Assembly (NCBI GenBank): GCA_903924465.1
Contig: CAIYBN010000054.1
Location: 62,001 to 126,000, forward strand
Length of the DNA stretch: 64,000 nucleotides
Direction: 5' to 3'
Source: an uncultured Myxococcales bacterium
GTDB taxonomy: Bacteria > Myxococcota_A > UBA9042
Shown here piece after piece: positions 55,799 through 64,000 of this stretch. The position numbers and the translations under genes were made by a program. Position 1 is the first letter of the stretch. Each line of letters begins with the position of its first letter. Below the pieces are notes generated by a model. That model saw nothing but the letters and a program-made list of their open reading frames with translations. It ran no database searches and had not been told where the DNA came from.

Positions 55799-57307
55799 TC
55801 ACTGGCGATGTGCGACGGGCTTCGCGTGCAGCCGATACAGCCGCCACGTGCCAGACGCTGACGTGGGCTCGAATTCGCCGGTCTGCGCCAAGCGAATGTG
55901 CAACGACGGCGGCGCATTCACGAGCGCAACGTCGAAGTATTGGGCGTCGGACGGTTGGAACCGATCCGGAAACCATTCCATGATGGGCGTAAAGCCCTCG
56001 CTGCGGGGAGCGCGGTAGCGGACCAGGCTCGAACCGTGTTCGGCAAAGCTGAAATTGAGCGTCCCACCGTGCAGCGCTTGCGCATAGGCGAACAGTTGCA
56101 GAAATGGGTCGCCGGCGATGATGTCGCTCTTGCGAACAAAGTCGAGGCCCACGACGCGCGACCCGTCGGGCACCTGAGCGAGCGCCGTCTCGAGCCCAAG
56201 CAGTTCCTCATTCTCAAAGGCCATCCACGACGCCGTGGTGGCCGTCACGAACAAGGTCAGCGTCGCGAACGAGAGCAGAAGCATCAGCGCGGGGCGAATA
56301 CGCGGTGGTGGCGGCACGGCGAGAATCGCCAGCACGTAGGCGGGCCCCAGCCACCTGGAGGCAAAACCTAGCGTGTTCAGGTACTTGTTGGGAGCGAGCA
56401 GCGCGGTTGCGAGCAGCAGCCCCGCGAGTGCCGCGAGTCCGCGGTCCAACTTTCGCTCGCTGTCTCGTGTCGCAATCGCCCCGGCGATGACGTACAGCGT
56501 GGCCAGCCCGACGACCACGCTCTCCAGAGGCCCCTGCAGCCCGCCCAACGCCGACGAAACCCACGCGTCGGGAAGGACTCGCTGCCAGGGGAGCGTACTC
56601 CAGCGCGCGCCAACCTCGAATCCGCCGGCGGAACGTTCAGCGCCAAGTCGCCACGACCAGAACGCAGCCGCGACGAAGGGCACGGAGAGCGGCGCGATGC
56701 GGCGCAGGCAGGTGCGGGCCGTTGTCCGTTCCGCCACGGAGAACACGACGACGCCGACCAACGTGGCACCGAGCCACAGCACATGTGCGCCGTACAACGC
56801 GGCGGCGACCAGCCAGAGTAGCATCCACCGCCTGCGGGAAAGCGTGGGCCGCGACAGCAGGCCCATGTAGACGGCACACAAGGGCCAGCCAACAAGAAAC
56901 TCAATGAATCCCCAATAGAGCGGATGGGCGAAGACAAAGACGCTCGCGAGCACGAAGGCACTTGGGCGACGGCCGCGTTCGTGCGCGAGCCACGCCGTTG
57001 CGGTGATCCAGGCGGCCACCAGCAGAGCGAGGGTCAGCCGTCCGGCGACGAGAGGCGCCGCAACAAGCGAGCTCAGCGCGACGAACAGGTACGCGAGACC
57101 ATTGGGCGCCCACCACTGGACGACATACGGCCCATGCGGATGGCGGATTGCCTCGGCCAACAGCTGCATTTGTGCGAGGTGTTGGGGAAGATCGGTCGCC
57201 GGCGGAAACGTCACCGCGGCAAGCGGCAGACACGCAAGCACCACGACGCACGTCGCGACGAGCACAAGCACGCGGCGGCTGTTCCCATGGACCGTAGCGA
57301 GGCTCAC
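55799..57307 (-). CDS. Polytopic membrane protein, glycosyltransferase GT-C-like
   Basis: A 502-residue integral membrane protein with roughly ten hydrophobic segments: residues 11-33 (VLVLVATCVVVLACLPLAAV), then LAYLFVALSSLVAAPLV, LTLALLVAAWITATAWLA, FVLASVFVFAHPLYWG and further ones up to residue ~390. Near residue 38, PPATDLPQHLAQ presents a conserved-looking Asp in the first extracytoplasmic loop, as in GT-C/PMT-type lipid-phosphosugar glycosyltransferases. The last ~120 residues are soluble and beta-rich. It is divergent from a methyltransferase-GT39-like pair, so a role in surface glycan synthesis is plausible. Family not certain. Confidence 0.6.
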   Translation of the reverse strand: MSLATVHGNSRRVLVLVATCVVVLACLPLAAVTFPPATDLPQHLAQMQLLAEAIRHPHGPYVVQWWAPNGLAYLFVALSSLVAAPLVAGRLTLALLVAAWITATAWLAHERGRRPSAFVLASVFVFAHPLYWGFIEFLVGWPLCAVYMGLLSRPTLSRRRWMLLWLVAAALYGAHVLWLGATLVGVVVFSVAERTTARTCLRRIAPLSVPFVAAAFWSWRLGAERSAGGFEVGARWSTLPWQRVLPDAWVSSALGGLQGPLESVVVGLATLYVIAGAIATRDSERKLDRGLAALAGLLLATALLAPNKYLNTLGFASRWLGPAYVLAILAVPPPPRIRPALMLLLSFATLTLFVTATTASWMAFENEELLGLETALAQVPDGSRVVGLDFVRKSDIIAGDPFLQLFAYAQALHGGTLNFSFAEHGSSLVRYRAPRSEGFTPIMEWFPDRFQPSDAQYFDVALVNAPPSLHIRLAQTGEFEPTSASGTWRLYRLHAKPVAHRQ

Positions 57308-57684
57308 AGCTGGGCAATCCGACGGAGCGGCTGACGGAAATCCATGTCACACTCTCGTCGCATCTGACTAGGATGCCAAGACTTTCTCGTGGAGCGGGGC
57401 CGCTGCCCGCCGGACGCTCCGACACGTGCCGAGCCGCGCCGGTCGGCAGCGTACGCAGCGGGGCAAACCGTGTCAATTCGCAGTCCGAATGCGGTCAGTT
57501 TGGCCGCAGATCCCGCGACGTGCGAGCCATTTCGGGTCGGGCGCCCTTGACATGTCCCGCGGGTTCACTGACGATCTTCTTTCGACCGGCGGCGAATTGC
57601 GGTGCCATGGCTGCACCTGCTTTGGGCTTCGCGGTGACCGGTTGAAGTAGCCTGACGACGACCTGTCGCGCAAGAAGGATCTAC
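57308..57684. other. 377-bp divergent intergenic region
   Basis: No gene is evident. A TTGACA (57547-57552) followed 17 bases later by the weak GACGAT could be a promoter towards the methyltransferase gene. Nothing else recognizable on either strand. Confidence 0.3.
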
Positions 57685-58410
57685 GTGGCATCCCAAAAAT
57701 CGTCCCAAGTCGCGTCATCGTCGGCAAACGTGCCCTCGCGCGGCCGTCTGCATGCACCGCAAGTGTTTGGACGCGCGGCGATGCGCCCGATCATCGCCGC
57801 TTTGCCGCCAGTGGAGGCTGCGTACGCGATGGCGCGCTTCACCATCATGCGTTCGAAATTGCTGAGCGTGATGGATCTCCTTTTGCCGGCCGAGGGTCGA
57901 ATTCTGGACGTCGGCTGCGGTTTTGGCCTGTTCGCCGCGTATTTTGCCCAGACGGAGCCTGGCCGCGTGTTCACCGGCGTCGATTCCAACGCACGCCGCA
58001 TCGCGATGGCGCAGAAAGTCATGCAGGCGATTGGCCACGAGGGTGACGAGTTCCTGGCCTGCGACGCGCGCGACGTCCAGGTTGCCGGGCCGTTCCAGGG
58101 CGCCTACCTATTGGACGTCATGCACCACGTGCCGAAGGACGACCAGGAAGCGCTGTTGCGGCGGTTGGTGGATCTGCTGGCGCCGGGCGGCGTATTGATT
58201 CTCAAGGACATCACTACGGAACCGTATCTGGGTCTGAAGTTTACCGAGTATCTGGACCGGCTGATGGTCGGGTGGAATGAGCCGTTGGCTTACCGGCATC
58301 ACAGTGAATGGGGTGAGATGCTGGCCGGGTTTGGGATGCGCATCCGCGCCGTTCGCGTCCCGGACGTGCTGCCCTATCCTCATGTGGTCATTGCGGCATG
58401 GAAGCCATGA
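57685..58410 (+). CDS. SAM-dependent methyltransferase
   Basis: A 241-residue class I methyltransferase. Rossmann SAM-binding motif I is GRILDVGCGFGLFAAYFAQ at residues ~70-88, followed by FTGVDSNARRIAMAQ (motif II, acidic residue for the ribose) and AYLLDVMHHVPKDDQEALLRRLVDLLAPGGVLILKD with motif III. A ~60-residue N-terminal helical extension precedes the domain. The GTG at 57685 is preceded by AAGGATC. The end overlaps the following membrane glycosyltransferase gene by 13 bases, so the two are coupled, suggesting methylation of a lipid-linked or glycan substrate. Substrate not determined. Confidence 0.85.
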   Translation: MASQKSSQVASSSANVPSRGRLHAPQVFGRAAMRPIIAALPPVEAAYAMARFTIMRSKLLSVMDLLLPAEGRILDVGCGFGLFAAYFAQTEPGRVFTGVDSNARRIAMAQKVMQAIGHEGDEFLACDARDVQVAGPFQGAYLLDVMHHVPKDDQEALLRRLVDLLAPGGVLILKDITTEPYLGLKFTEYLDRLMVGWNEPLAYRHHSEWGEMLAGFGMRIRAVRVPDVLPYPHVVIAAWKP

Positions 58411-59849
58411 ACCTGACAACGGATTCTGAGGCGCCGCCTGCAACCGAACGTCATGCTCAGTGGCTTCTTGGGGCGGTCCGCGTCATCGCTGCGGGCATCT
58501 TTGCGCTGACGCTTGTCAAATCCGTGCACGGCAGCCAAACGCGCTTTGTCGCACCGATTCTTGCAGCCGCGTTCGCCGTCGCGCTCATCGGCGTCTCCCA
58601 TTCCCTCGAGCGCGGCGTTTCCTGGCTGGCGCGCTTGTCGACCGCACAATGGCTCTGGCTCTTTGGCCTTGTCGCGTTTGCACTGCGCCTCGGCTGGGCG
58701 CTCTTCGCACATCCCGAGCCACTCTCCGATTTTGCCACGTACCGCGACCTCGGTCTGGATCTCTGTCGCCACGGCCAATACGGCTATCCTACGCCCAGCG
58801 CGTATCGACCGCTCGGGGCGCCCGCGTTGGTCGCGCTCATCTCCTGTGGTGGTTTGCCGTTTCCGTTGACCTTTTGGCTAGCCAACGCGGCGTTTTCTGC
58901 CGTAACGACAGCGGGTGTCTTCCTGCTCGCACGGCGGTTGGGCGGCGCGGACGTCGGCAAGATTGCCAGCCTTCTGTGGGTTTTCTGGCCATCCCAAATC
59001 GCGAGCTGTGCGTTGATTGCCACGGAACCGTTGTGCACCATGCTGTTGGTCTGGACGGTCGTTCTGGCGCTGGATGTGACTGAACGACCGCGGTGGTCGC
59101 GGATCATCCTGGTCGGCCTGCTGCTCGGTGCGACCACGTACACCCGGTCCAATGCGATCCTACTGGCGCCACTGTGGTTCGGCTATGCCGTCTTTCGGCG
59201 TCGCTGGCGCCTTGCCGGGTACGCCGCGGTGGTCACGATCGTGATGCTGGCGACGCTGTTGCCGTGGGGCTTGCGCAATCAGGCGGTGATGGGGGAGTTC
59301 AACCTCACGACGCTCAACGGCGGTGTGTGGCTCACCTACGGCAACTTCGACCAAGCGAGTGGCGGCTACATGCAGTTGCCGTTCACGATTCCCGGCCAGA
59401 CCGAGGTGGAGCAAAATCGCGCTGGTTATCGTCTGGCCAAAGAGTGGATTCTCACCCATCCCGGACATTTTCTCCGTCTCATTCCGTTCAAGCTCAAGGC
59501 GACATTTGACGTGGATATGGCCGAAGTCTCCTGGTCGACACGTGAAGCGCGCATGGCCAGTCTTTCTGAACCATTGATGATTTTCGCACAGTCCTGGTAT
59601 CTCGCCCTGACCGCATTGTTTCTTGTGGGTGCCTGGCGCGCGCGTGCGGCGTCGATGGCGCGGGACGCCCGAGCGCTCCACGCGCTTGAGTGGCACTTGA
59701 TTGTCCTGGGGACGTGGATCGTTGTGCATACGTTCTTTCCAGGCGATGCCCGCTATCATGCGCCGCTGCTGCCGTGGTATTGCGGCTTTGCAGCCATCGC
59801 GCTGGCCGGTCGCGACCGAGCCGCGCAGTCCAACGGGGCGACGCGATGA
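58398..59849 (+). CDS. Membrane glycosyltransferase, GT39/PMT-like (ArnT-type)
   Basis: A 483-residue integral membrane protein of the dolichyl-phosphate-mannose/ArnT-type family. About ten transmembrane helices are predicted from residue 24 on (LGAVRVIAAGIFALTLV, APILAAAFAVALIGV, WLWLFGLVAFALRLGWALFA). The first extracytoplasmic loop contains EPLSDFATYRDLG with the family's acidic residue after a short helix, followed by SAYRPLGAPALVALI. ATEPLCTMLLVWTVVLAL and LLGATTYTRSNAILLAPLW are typical mid-segments. The ATG at 58398 overlaps the methyltransferase end. It probably transfers a sugar from a polyprenyl phosphate to a surface lipid or protein. Acceptor unknown. Confidence 0.8.
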   Translation: MEAMNLTTDSEAPPATERHAQWLLGAVRVIAAGIFALTLVKSVHGSQTRFVAPILAAAFAVALIGVSHSLERGVSWLARLSTAQWLWLFGLVAFALRLGWALFAHPEPLSDFATYRDLGLDLCRHGQYGYPTPSAYRPLGAPALVALISCGGLPFPLTFWLANAAFSAVTTAGVFLLARRLGGADVGKIASLLWVFWPSQIASCALIATEPLCTMLLVWTVVLALDVTERPRWSRIILVGLLLGATTYTRSNAILLAPLWFGYAVFRRRWRLAGYAAVVTIVMLATLLPWGLRNQAVMGEFNLTTLNGGVWLTYGNFDQASGGYMQLPFTIPGQTEVEQNRAGYRLAKEWILTHPGHFLRLIPFKLKATFDVDMAEVSWSTREARMASLSEPLMIFAQSWYLALTALFLVGAWRARAASMARDARALHALEWHLIVLGTWIVVHTFFPGDARYHAPLLPWYCGFAAIALAGRDRAAQSNGATR

Positions 59850-60041
59850 CCATTTCAGGCAGAGCGCCACAGCGCTTTTGTGGCCTGCGAAGTCATGTGC
59901 TGGGTAGCAAGTCACGAAAGTCCTTACAGTTCGCAACTGTGCGACGTTGACACCGCGCTCCGCGGCGCTCAAACTTCGCGCCGGCGACGCCGGGTCGCTG
60001 ACAGATCGGACACGGTTTGCGGCTGACTACCGCGCTGGACA

Positions 60042-60668
60042 ATGGACATGGCTCGTTCCGCGACTTCTGCTCGAATTTTCCTCCCCGCAATCAGCGTCTT
60101 GTTGTTGGTCCTGAGCGCCTGCGGCTCGACCAGCGGCGGCGGCGGCGGCGCGGCGGGCGCAACCATCGGCGCGCCGTGCAATTCCGCGCTCCAGAAGGAA
60201 TTGTGCAATGGCACCGCGCGCTTGGCGTGCATCTCAAACGTCTGGGCGATTCTCGCGACGTGTCCGAGCGGCCAAAAATGTGTCGTCACGCCAGCGGCCG
60301 ACGGCAAAGGCATGCAAAGCGGCTGCCTGGACAGCGGTTCCGGCGGCGACGCGGTTTCCGGCGACGGTCAATCGCTGGACGGAACGACCGGCGACGTGAG
60401 TACGGTCGACAGCTCGCCGGATGTTCAGGAAGTCGGCGGCACGGACGCGGCGGTCACGGACGACGGCACCTGCACGAACGGCCAGGCGTGCGACGACGGC
60501 GACGGCTGCACACAGAATGACCATTGCACGGGCGGCCAATGCAACGGCACGCCAACGAATTGCGATGACAGCGATCCGTGCACGGCTGATTCCTGCTCGG
60601 GCGGTAGCTGCCAGCACACGGCCGTGACCTGCGCGGACGGCACCACCACAGCCAGGCGTTGCCGCTGA
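60042..60668 (+). pseudogene. Lipoprotein with CTDC repeats and PPC domains, N-terminal part before a frameshift
   Basis: A 208-codon open frame: signal ISVLLLVLSAC gives the lipobox, then a Gly-rich spacer, a small Cys domain (CNSALQKELCNGTARLAC), an acidic linker and about three CTDC-type repeats (CDDGDGCTQNDHC, CDDSDPCTADSC). It stops at 60668. The continuation in the -1 frame, from about 60641, encodes three pre-peptidase C-terminal-like beta-sandwich domains that lack a signal of their own. The frame change lies in a CAC-repeat stretch (60641-60652), compatible with a one-base deletion or a sequencing error. Taken with 60659-61924 this was one ~620-residue surface lipoprotein. Confidence 0.7.
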
Positions 60669-61924
60669 CGTCGAGCAAGTCCGCGAGCGATTCGCTCGCA
60701 TCGACCGGCGCCTCGCGCTGGTTCCAGTTTGACGGCAATGCCGGTGACTTCATCGTGCTGGCCACGCAGACCGCGCAGGTGGCCAACCAATACGACCCGA
60801 CGATCATTGACACCGTTATCACACTCTACGGACCCGACCAGCAGCCCATCGCCATGAACGATGACGCGCTCAATTCGGTCACGCCGGATAGCGAATTGTG
60901 GTCGAAACTGGCGCAGAGTGGCACCTACTACGTGCAAGTTTCCGAATGTTGGACCTGGGCCGCCGCCAATCCCGGCACACCCATCAATTGCGGTGGCACG
61001 CCGACCAAGTCCAACACGCAATTTGGCTTGTTCTTCGATTCGCTGCAAATCAATCCGCTGCCCGGCGTGGCCTTTGACACCGAGCCGAACAACAGCACGA
61101 ACACCGCGAATCTTCTGAGCTACGCTAAGGCAAGCGCGGGTGGCTACTACATGGAAATGCTCCTCGGTGACCTGATGACCACTGCGGACAAGGATGTTTA
61201 CGCGTTCGCCATTCCCAACGATGTGCCGGTTTCACAAGGCCGACTGACCGCCGGATTCTCCTTGCTGCCGGGTGGACAAAGCGGCGACGGGTCGCCGCTG
61301 ATGGAGGTGACCGCGTCGGTCGTGAACGTCCAAACGGGCGCGGTGCTGGCGATGGTCGACATCGGCAACAACGATTTGCGCGTGCCGGTCCAGGCGCTGA
61401 GCACGGGCGCCAAGTATGCCCTGGTGCTACAACACAATTCGAGCGGCTTCACGGCCCAGGACTGGTACGTGGTGGAACATTCCTTGGGTGGCAGCAATCC
61501 CTTGGAGACCAACGAATCGGGGAATAACAGCTTTGCGGGCGCGGAGTTTCTGCAGGCCTCGTCGAGCAACGCCCAGGCCGTCGACTTCTTCTTCGGTGGG
61601 GACATCATCAGCGGCGGCGCGGATGTCGACTACTTCTACGTCAATGTGCCGAGCGGCATGACCAAAATCAGCGTCAGCTGTGGCTCGAAATACATGGGCT
61701 CCGGCGTCCTCGACTTCGCCGTGCAGCTTTTCAACAGCGCCAATACGGACCTGAGTGGCGGCCCACAGATGGAAACGTCGTCTTCTATCATCTTGAAGAA
61801 CTTGGCGATTCCGGTCAGTGCCAACAAGATCATCGTCAAGCTATCCGCGAGCGGGCAAAGTGCGAGCGTGACGGGAACGTTTTATGAATGCGGCGTGCAT
61901 TTGACGGCCGTCGCCGCGCCTTGA
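60659..61924 (+). pseudogene. PPC-domain C-terminal part of the frameshifted lipoprotein
   Basis: A 421-codon frame with a nominal TTG start at 60659. It encodes pre-peptidase C-terminal (PPC)-type domains: SRWFQFDGNAGDFIVLATQTAQ through SGTYYVQVSE, then EPNNSTNTANLLSYAKAS and KDVYAFAIPNDVPV, and a third with ETNESGNNSFAGAEFLQASS and DVDYFYVNVPSGMTKISVSC. Without a signal peptide it cannot be exported alone, so it is best read as the rest of the gene starting at 60042, in the -1 frame. Whether the shift is biological or an assembly error is open. Confidence 0.7.
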
Positions 61925-61966
61925 ACGTTTGGGGGGCGAAACGCGACGAAAGGATACGCGCACCTG

Positions 61967-63109
61967 TCACCGCCCCCGCCCCATCTTTCCATCCTTCCTC
62001 TTCCCGCCCACGCCCGGCACCAACTCGTCACGCGTCAACACCTCGGCTATCAGCCGCGCCGCGTGGTCCAGCGCATTCCGTCCGCCGCGCGCCGAGAACG
62101 CCACCAGATACCGCCGATTGCCAGGGCCGCGGATGAACAGGTTGTCGCTCACCCAATTGCCGGCAAGTCCGCCCTTCTTGTAGACCTGCGATGCCTTCCG
62201 CTTGCCCGGAAACGCATCCGCAAACGCCTGCCACGTGCCGTCCGGGTGTTTGGTGCGCTTGGTGCGCAGCGCTTCCCGCAGTTGCTTCAGCAGCGCGGTG
62301 TCCTTGCCCTCGCCGAGATCAAGGCGGTGCTGCGGCGGGAGTTGTTCGTGCAGCATCACCACGCACATCATCCGCGAGAGCTCCTGCAGCGACGTGCACG
62401 CGGCGTTGCGGCACGCTGGTGTCGCCTCGCCTTGGCGCGGCGGCACGTTCACCGACTTCTTGCCCGCCTTGAGCGTAAATCCCGGGGTGTCCTGGAACGA
62501 GCGGCTGTGGCCCTCCGCCTCCCAGTCACGCGTCTGGTACGCGCGCATCACCGCGGAATGCACCAGCCCCGCGCGCGCGAGCACGCCCGTGGGCCCGTGC
62601 AGGCGATCGAAACCGGCAATTTGCATCAGTCGGTCGTGCGCGATGTTGTCCGACTCCCAGATCGCCAGCCACAGCAGCTGCGCAAACGAGAACGTGCGCT
62701 TGCCGTGCGGGTAGTCGAACACAACGTCGCCGCCTCTGCCAAAGCCGCGGGCGCGCAGTTCCTCAATGGCGCCGACCGACGAAAAGATCTTCACCGTCGA
62801 CGCCGGATTCCAGCCGGTTGGATCGTCGCCGTGGCCGTCCCAGTCAAAAGCCTGCAACTGCCGAATGCCGTCGCCTGGCGCATCCAACACCGCGACGAAC
62901 GCGCGAAAGTTCGGCGGCGGATGGAAGTTGCGCGCCTGCAAAATCGCCGCCAGCTTCGTCGTGTCGACGTCCTCGGGCCGCCAATCGCAGGTCAGGTGCG
63001 CAAACGGTGCGGGCGTTTCGGCAACCGGCGGCTTCGCCTTTGGCGCGGCCAGCGCGGGCAGGGCGGTCCACAGCGAGGCGACGAGCAGCAGGGTGTGCGG
63101 GCGAGGCAT
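61967..63109 (-). CDS. Class A beta-lactamase-like serine hydrolase, secreted
   Basis: A 380-residue exported protein (signal TLLLVASLWTALPALAAP). It carries the penicillin-interacting serine-hydrolase motifs in order: SxxK as S104-T-V-K107 in NPASTVKIFSS, SDN as S153-D-N155 in WESDNIAHDRLM, and a K-G-G triad at K312-G-G314 in YKKGGLAGNW (in place of KTG). The catalytic Glu of class A enzymes is not obvious. It is about 100 residues longer than a standard class A beta-lactamase owing to an N-terminal ~75-residue domain. It might be a peptidoglycan-related enzyme rather than an antibiotic-hydrolysing one. Divergent from hsdM. Confidence 0.75.
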   Translation of the reverse strand: MPRPHTLLLVASLWTALPALAAPKAKPPVAETPAPFAHLTCDWRPEDVDTTKLAAILQARNFHPPPNFRAFVAVLDAPGDGIRQLQAFDWDGHGDDPTGWNPASTVKIFSSVGAIEELRARGFGRGGDVVFDYPHGKRTFSFAQLLWLAIWESDNIAHDRLMQIAGFDRLHGPTGVLARAGLVHSAVMRAYQTRDWEAEGHSRSFQDTPGFTLKAGKKSVNVPPRQGEATPACRNAACTSLQELSRMMCVVMLHEQLPPQHRLDLGEGKDTALLKQLREALRTKRTKHPDGTWQAFADAFPGKRKASQVYKKGGLAGNWVSDNLFIRGPGNRRYLVAFSARGGRNALDHAARLIAEVLTRDELVPGVGGKRKDGKMGRGR

Positions 63110-63229
63110 GGCGGGCGCTCCTGCGTGAGGTTGTAGCGCGGGCGCGGAGGCGTGTCATCCATGCTTGACCTGTGAACCGGGCGAATGCTAGACGCTCCCG
63201 CGCTTTCGCCCTCGCGCATTCAAGGCACC

Positions 63230-64000
63230 ATGTTTGAACAGACCTTCAAAGCCATCGACAACGTCCTCTGGAAAGAGGCCGGCTGCGCGTCCGAGCTGGA
63301 CTACACCGAGCAGACGTCGTGGATGCTGTTCCTCAAGTACCTGGACGACCTGGAGCACGACCGCGAGATGGCTGCCGAACTGGAAGGCAAGACGTATCAG
63401 CCGATCATTGACGCCTCGCATCGCTGGTCGAAGTGGGCGGCGCCGAAGACGGCCGATGGCGCGTTCGACCACAACCACGCGCTGACGGGCGAGGACCTGG
63501 TCGACTTCGTCGATGACCAGCTGTTTCCCTATCTGAAGGGCTTCAAGCAGCGCGCGACCAGTCCGGACACGATCGAGTACAAGATTGGCGAGATCTTTGG
63601 CGAGCTGAAGAACAAGTTCCAGAGCGGCTACAGCCTGCGCGACGCGCTGGAGCTCGTCGATGCGCTGCGTTTTGGCTCGCAGGCCGAGAAGCATGAGCTG
63701 TCGCACCTGTACGAAGCCAAGATCAAGAACATGGGCAACGCCGGGCGCAATGGCGGCGAGTACTACACGCCGCGGCCGCTGATTCGCGCGATGATCCAGG
63801 TCGTCCAGCCGCGCATCGGCGAGACGATTTACGACGGCGCGGTCGGTTCCGCGGGCTTTCTCTGCGAGGCGTACGACTACTTGCGCGCCTCGACGACGCT
63901 CACCACGGCGCAGTTGCACAAGCTGCAGACCACGACGTTCTATGGCAAGGAGAAGAAGAGCCTCGCGTACGTCATCGCCATCATGAACCTCATCCTGCAC
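63230..64000 (+). CDS. hsdM: Type I restriction-modification methyltransferase subunit HsdM, N-terminal part
   Basis: 257 residues up to the window end. Residues ~1-140 form the HsdM N-terminal helical domain (SELDYTEQTSWMLFLKYLDDLEHDRE), which contacts the specificity subunit. The N6-adenine methyltransferase domain begins near residue 165: NGGEYYTPRPLIRAMI, then SAM-binding motif I as IYDGAVGSAGFLCEAYDYL (DGAVGSAGF is a common HsdM variant), and FYGKEKKSLAYVIAIMNLILH. The NPPF/Y catalytic motif would lie beyond the window. The hsdS and hsdR genes are presumably downstream. The ATG at 63230 is the first in frame. Confidence 0.92.
   Translation, partial: MFEQTFKAIDNVLWKEAGCASELDYTEQTSWMLFLKYLDDLEHDREMAAELEGKTYQPIIDASHRWSKWAAPKTADGAFDHNHALTGEDLVDFVDDQLFPYLKGFKQRATSPDTIEYKIGEIFGELKNKFQSGYSLRDALELVDALRFGSQAEKHELSHLYEAKIKNMGNAGRNGGEYYTPRPLIRAMIQVVQPRIGETIYDGAVGSAGFLCEAYDYLRASTTLTTAQLHKLQTTTFYGKEKKSLAYVIAIMNLILH

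Noticed and set aside
60641..60668. Programmed -1 ribosomal frameshift
   Set aside because: No X-XXY-YYZ slippery heptamer is present at the frame change, only CAC repeats; deletion or error is simpler.
63830..63865. HsdM motif I DGAVGSAGF as an inactivated methyltransferase
   Set aside because: This variant occurs in type I HsdM proteins, so it is not evidence of loss.

Overview
The window is about 64 kb of high-GC bacterial DNA that fits a Myxococcota (former Deltaproteobacteria) chromosome. The pointers are giant Cys-rich lipoproteins built of slime-mold-type CTDC repeats and MopE-type calcium/metal-binding repeats, a GH25 lysozyme with a MYXO-CTERM-like C-terminal anchor, many small outer-surface lipoproteins, a degenerate J-domain/TPR protein, and a tmRNA whose tag ends in FALAA. 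It reads as ordinary chromosome. No integrase, transposase, phage gene, tRNA, rRNA or CRISPR array was found. Functions are inferred from reading the translations; no database search was possible.

Layout. 1-7.2 kb: isocitrate dehydrogenase (3' end off the window), a palindromic intergenic repeat, a cNMP-binding-domain protein, tmRNA, a lipase-like hydrolase, a periplasmic SRPBCC protein, and a class V aminotransferase directly followed by an orphan histidine kinase. 7.2-16 kb: a two-CxxCH lipoprotein, a PHA-synthase-like hydrolase, a cupin, and a TetR-controlled RND efflux operon in which pump and TolC-type channel form one 1510-residue polypeptide. 16-22 kb (minus strand): a beta-barrel-like protein, a tightly overlapping lipoprotein / beta-barrel / lipoprotein operon, and a SohB-like protease. 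22-29.5 kb: acyl-CoA carboxylase beta and alpha subunits, a BKACE-family enzyme and two lipoproteins. 29.5-36.3 kb: a phosphoesterase/phospholipase C-like lipoprotein, a TPR protein, a CTDC-RCC1 lipoprotein and CutA. 36.3-47.2 kb (minus): a 2084-residue MopE-repeat lipoprotein, a J-domain/TPR protein, the GH25 lysozyme and its coupled partner. 47.5-64 kb: an SGNH-type membrane protein, a winged-helix regulator divergent from a pentapeptide-repeat protein, a 1495-residue CTDC lipoprotein, polytopic membrane proteins with a methyltransferase, a frameshifted PPC-domain lipoprotein, a class A beta-lactamase-like protein, and the start of hsdM.

How the parts may work together. The surface theme dominates: at least ten predicted lipoproteins and five large Cys-rich repeat proteins or fragments sit within 45 kb, with a secreted muramidase and a PLC-type phosphoesterase, consistent with a predatory or micropredatory cell surface. 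The best candidates for something unusual are the RND-TolC single-chain efflux system with an internal signal-peptide-like segment, the three-gene outer-surface operon, the carboxylase-BKACE module, and a nested palindromic repeat family present in three intergenic copies, one of which lacks the inner hairpin.
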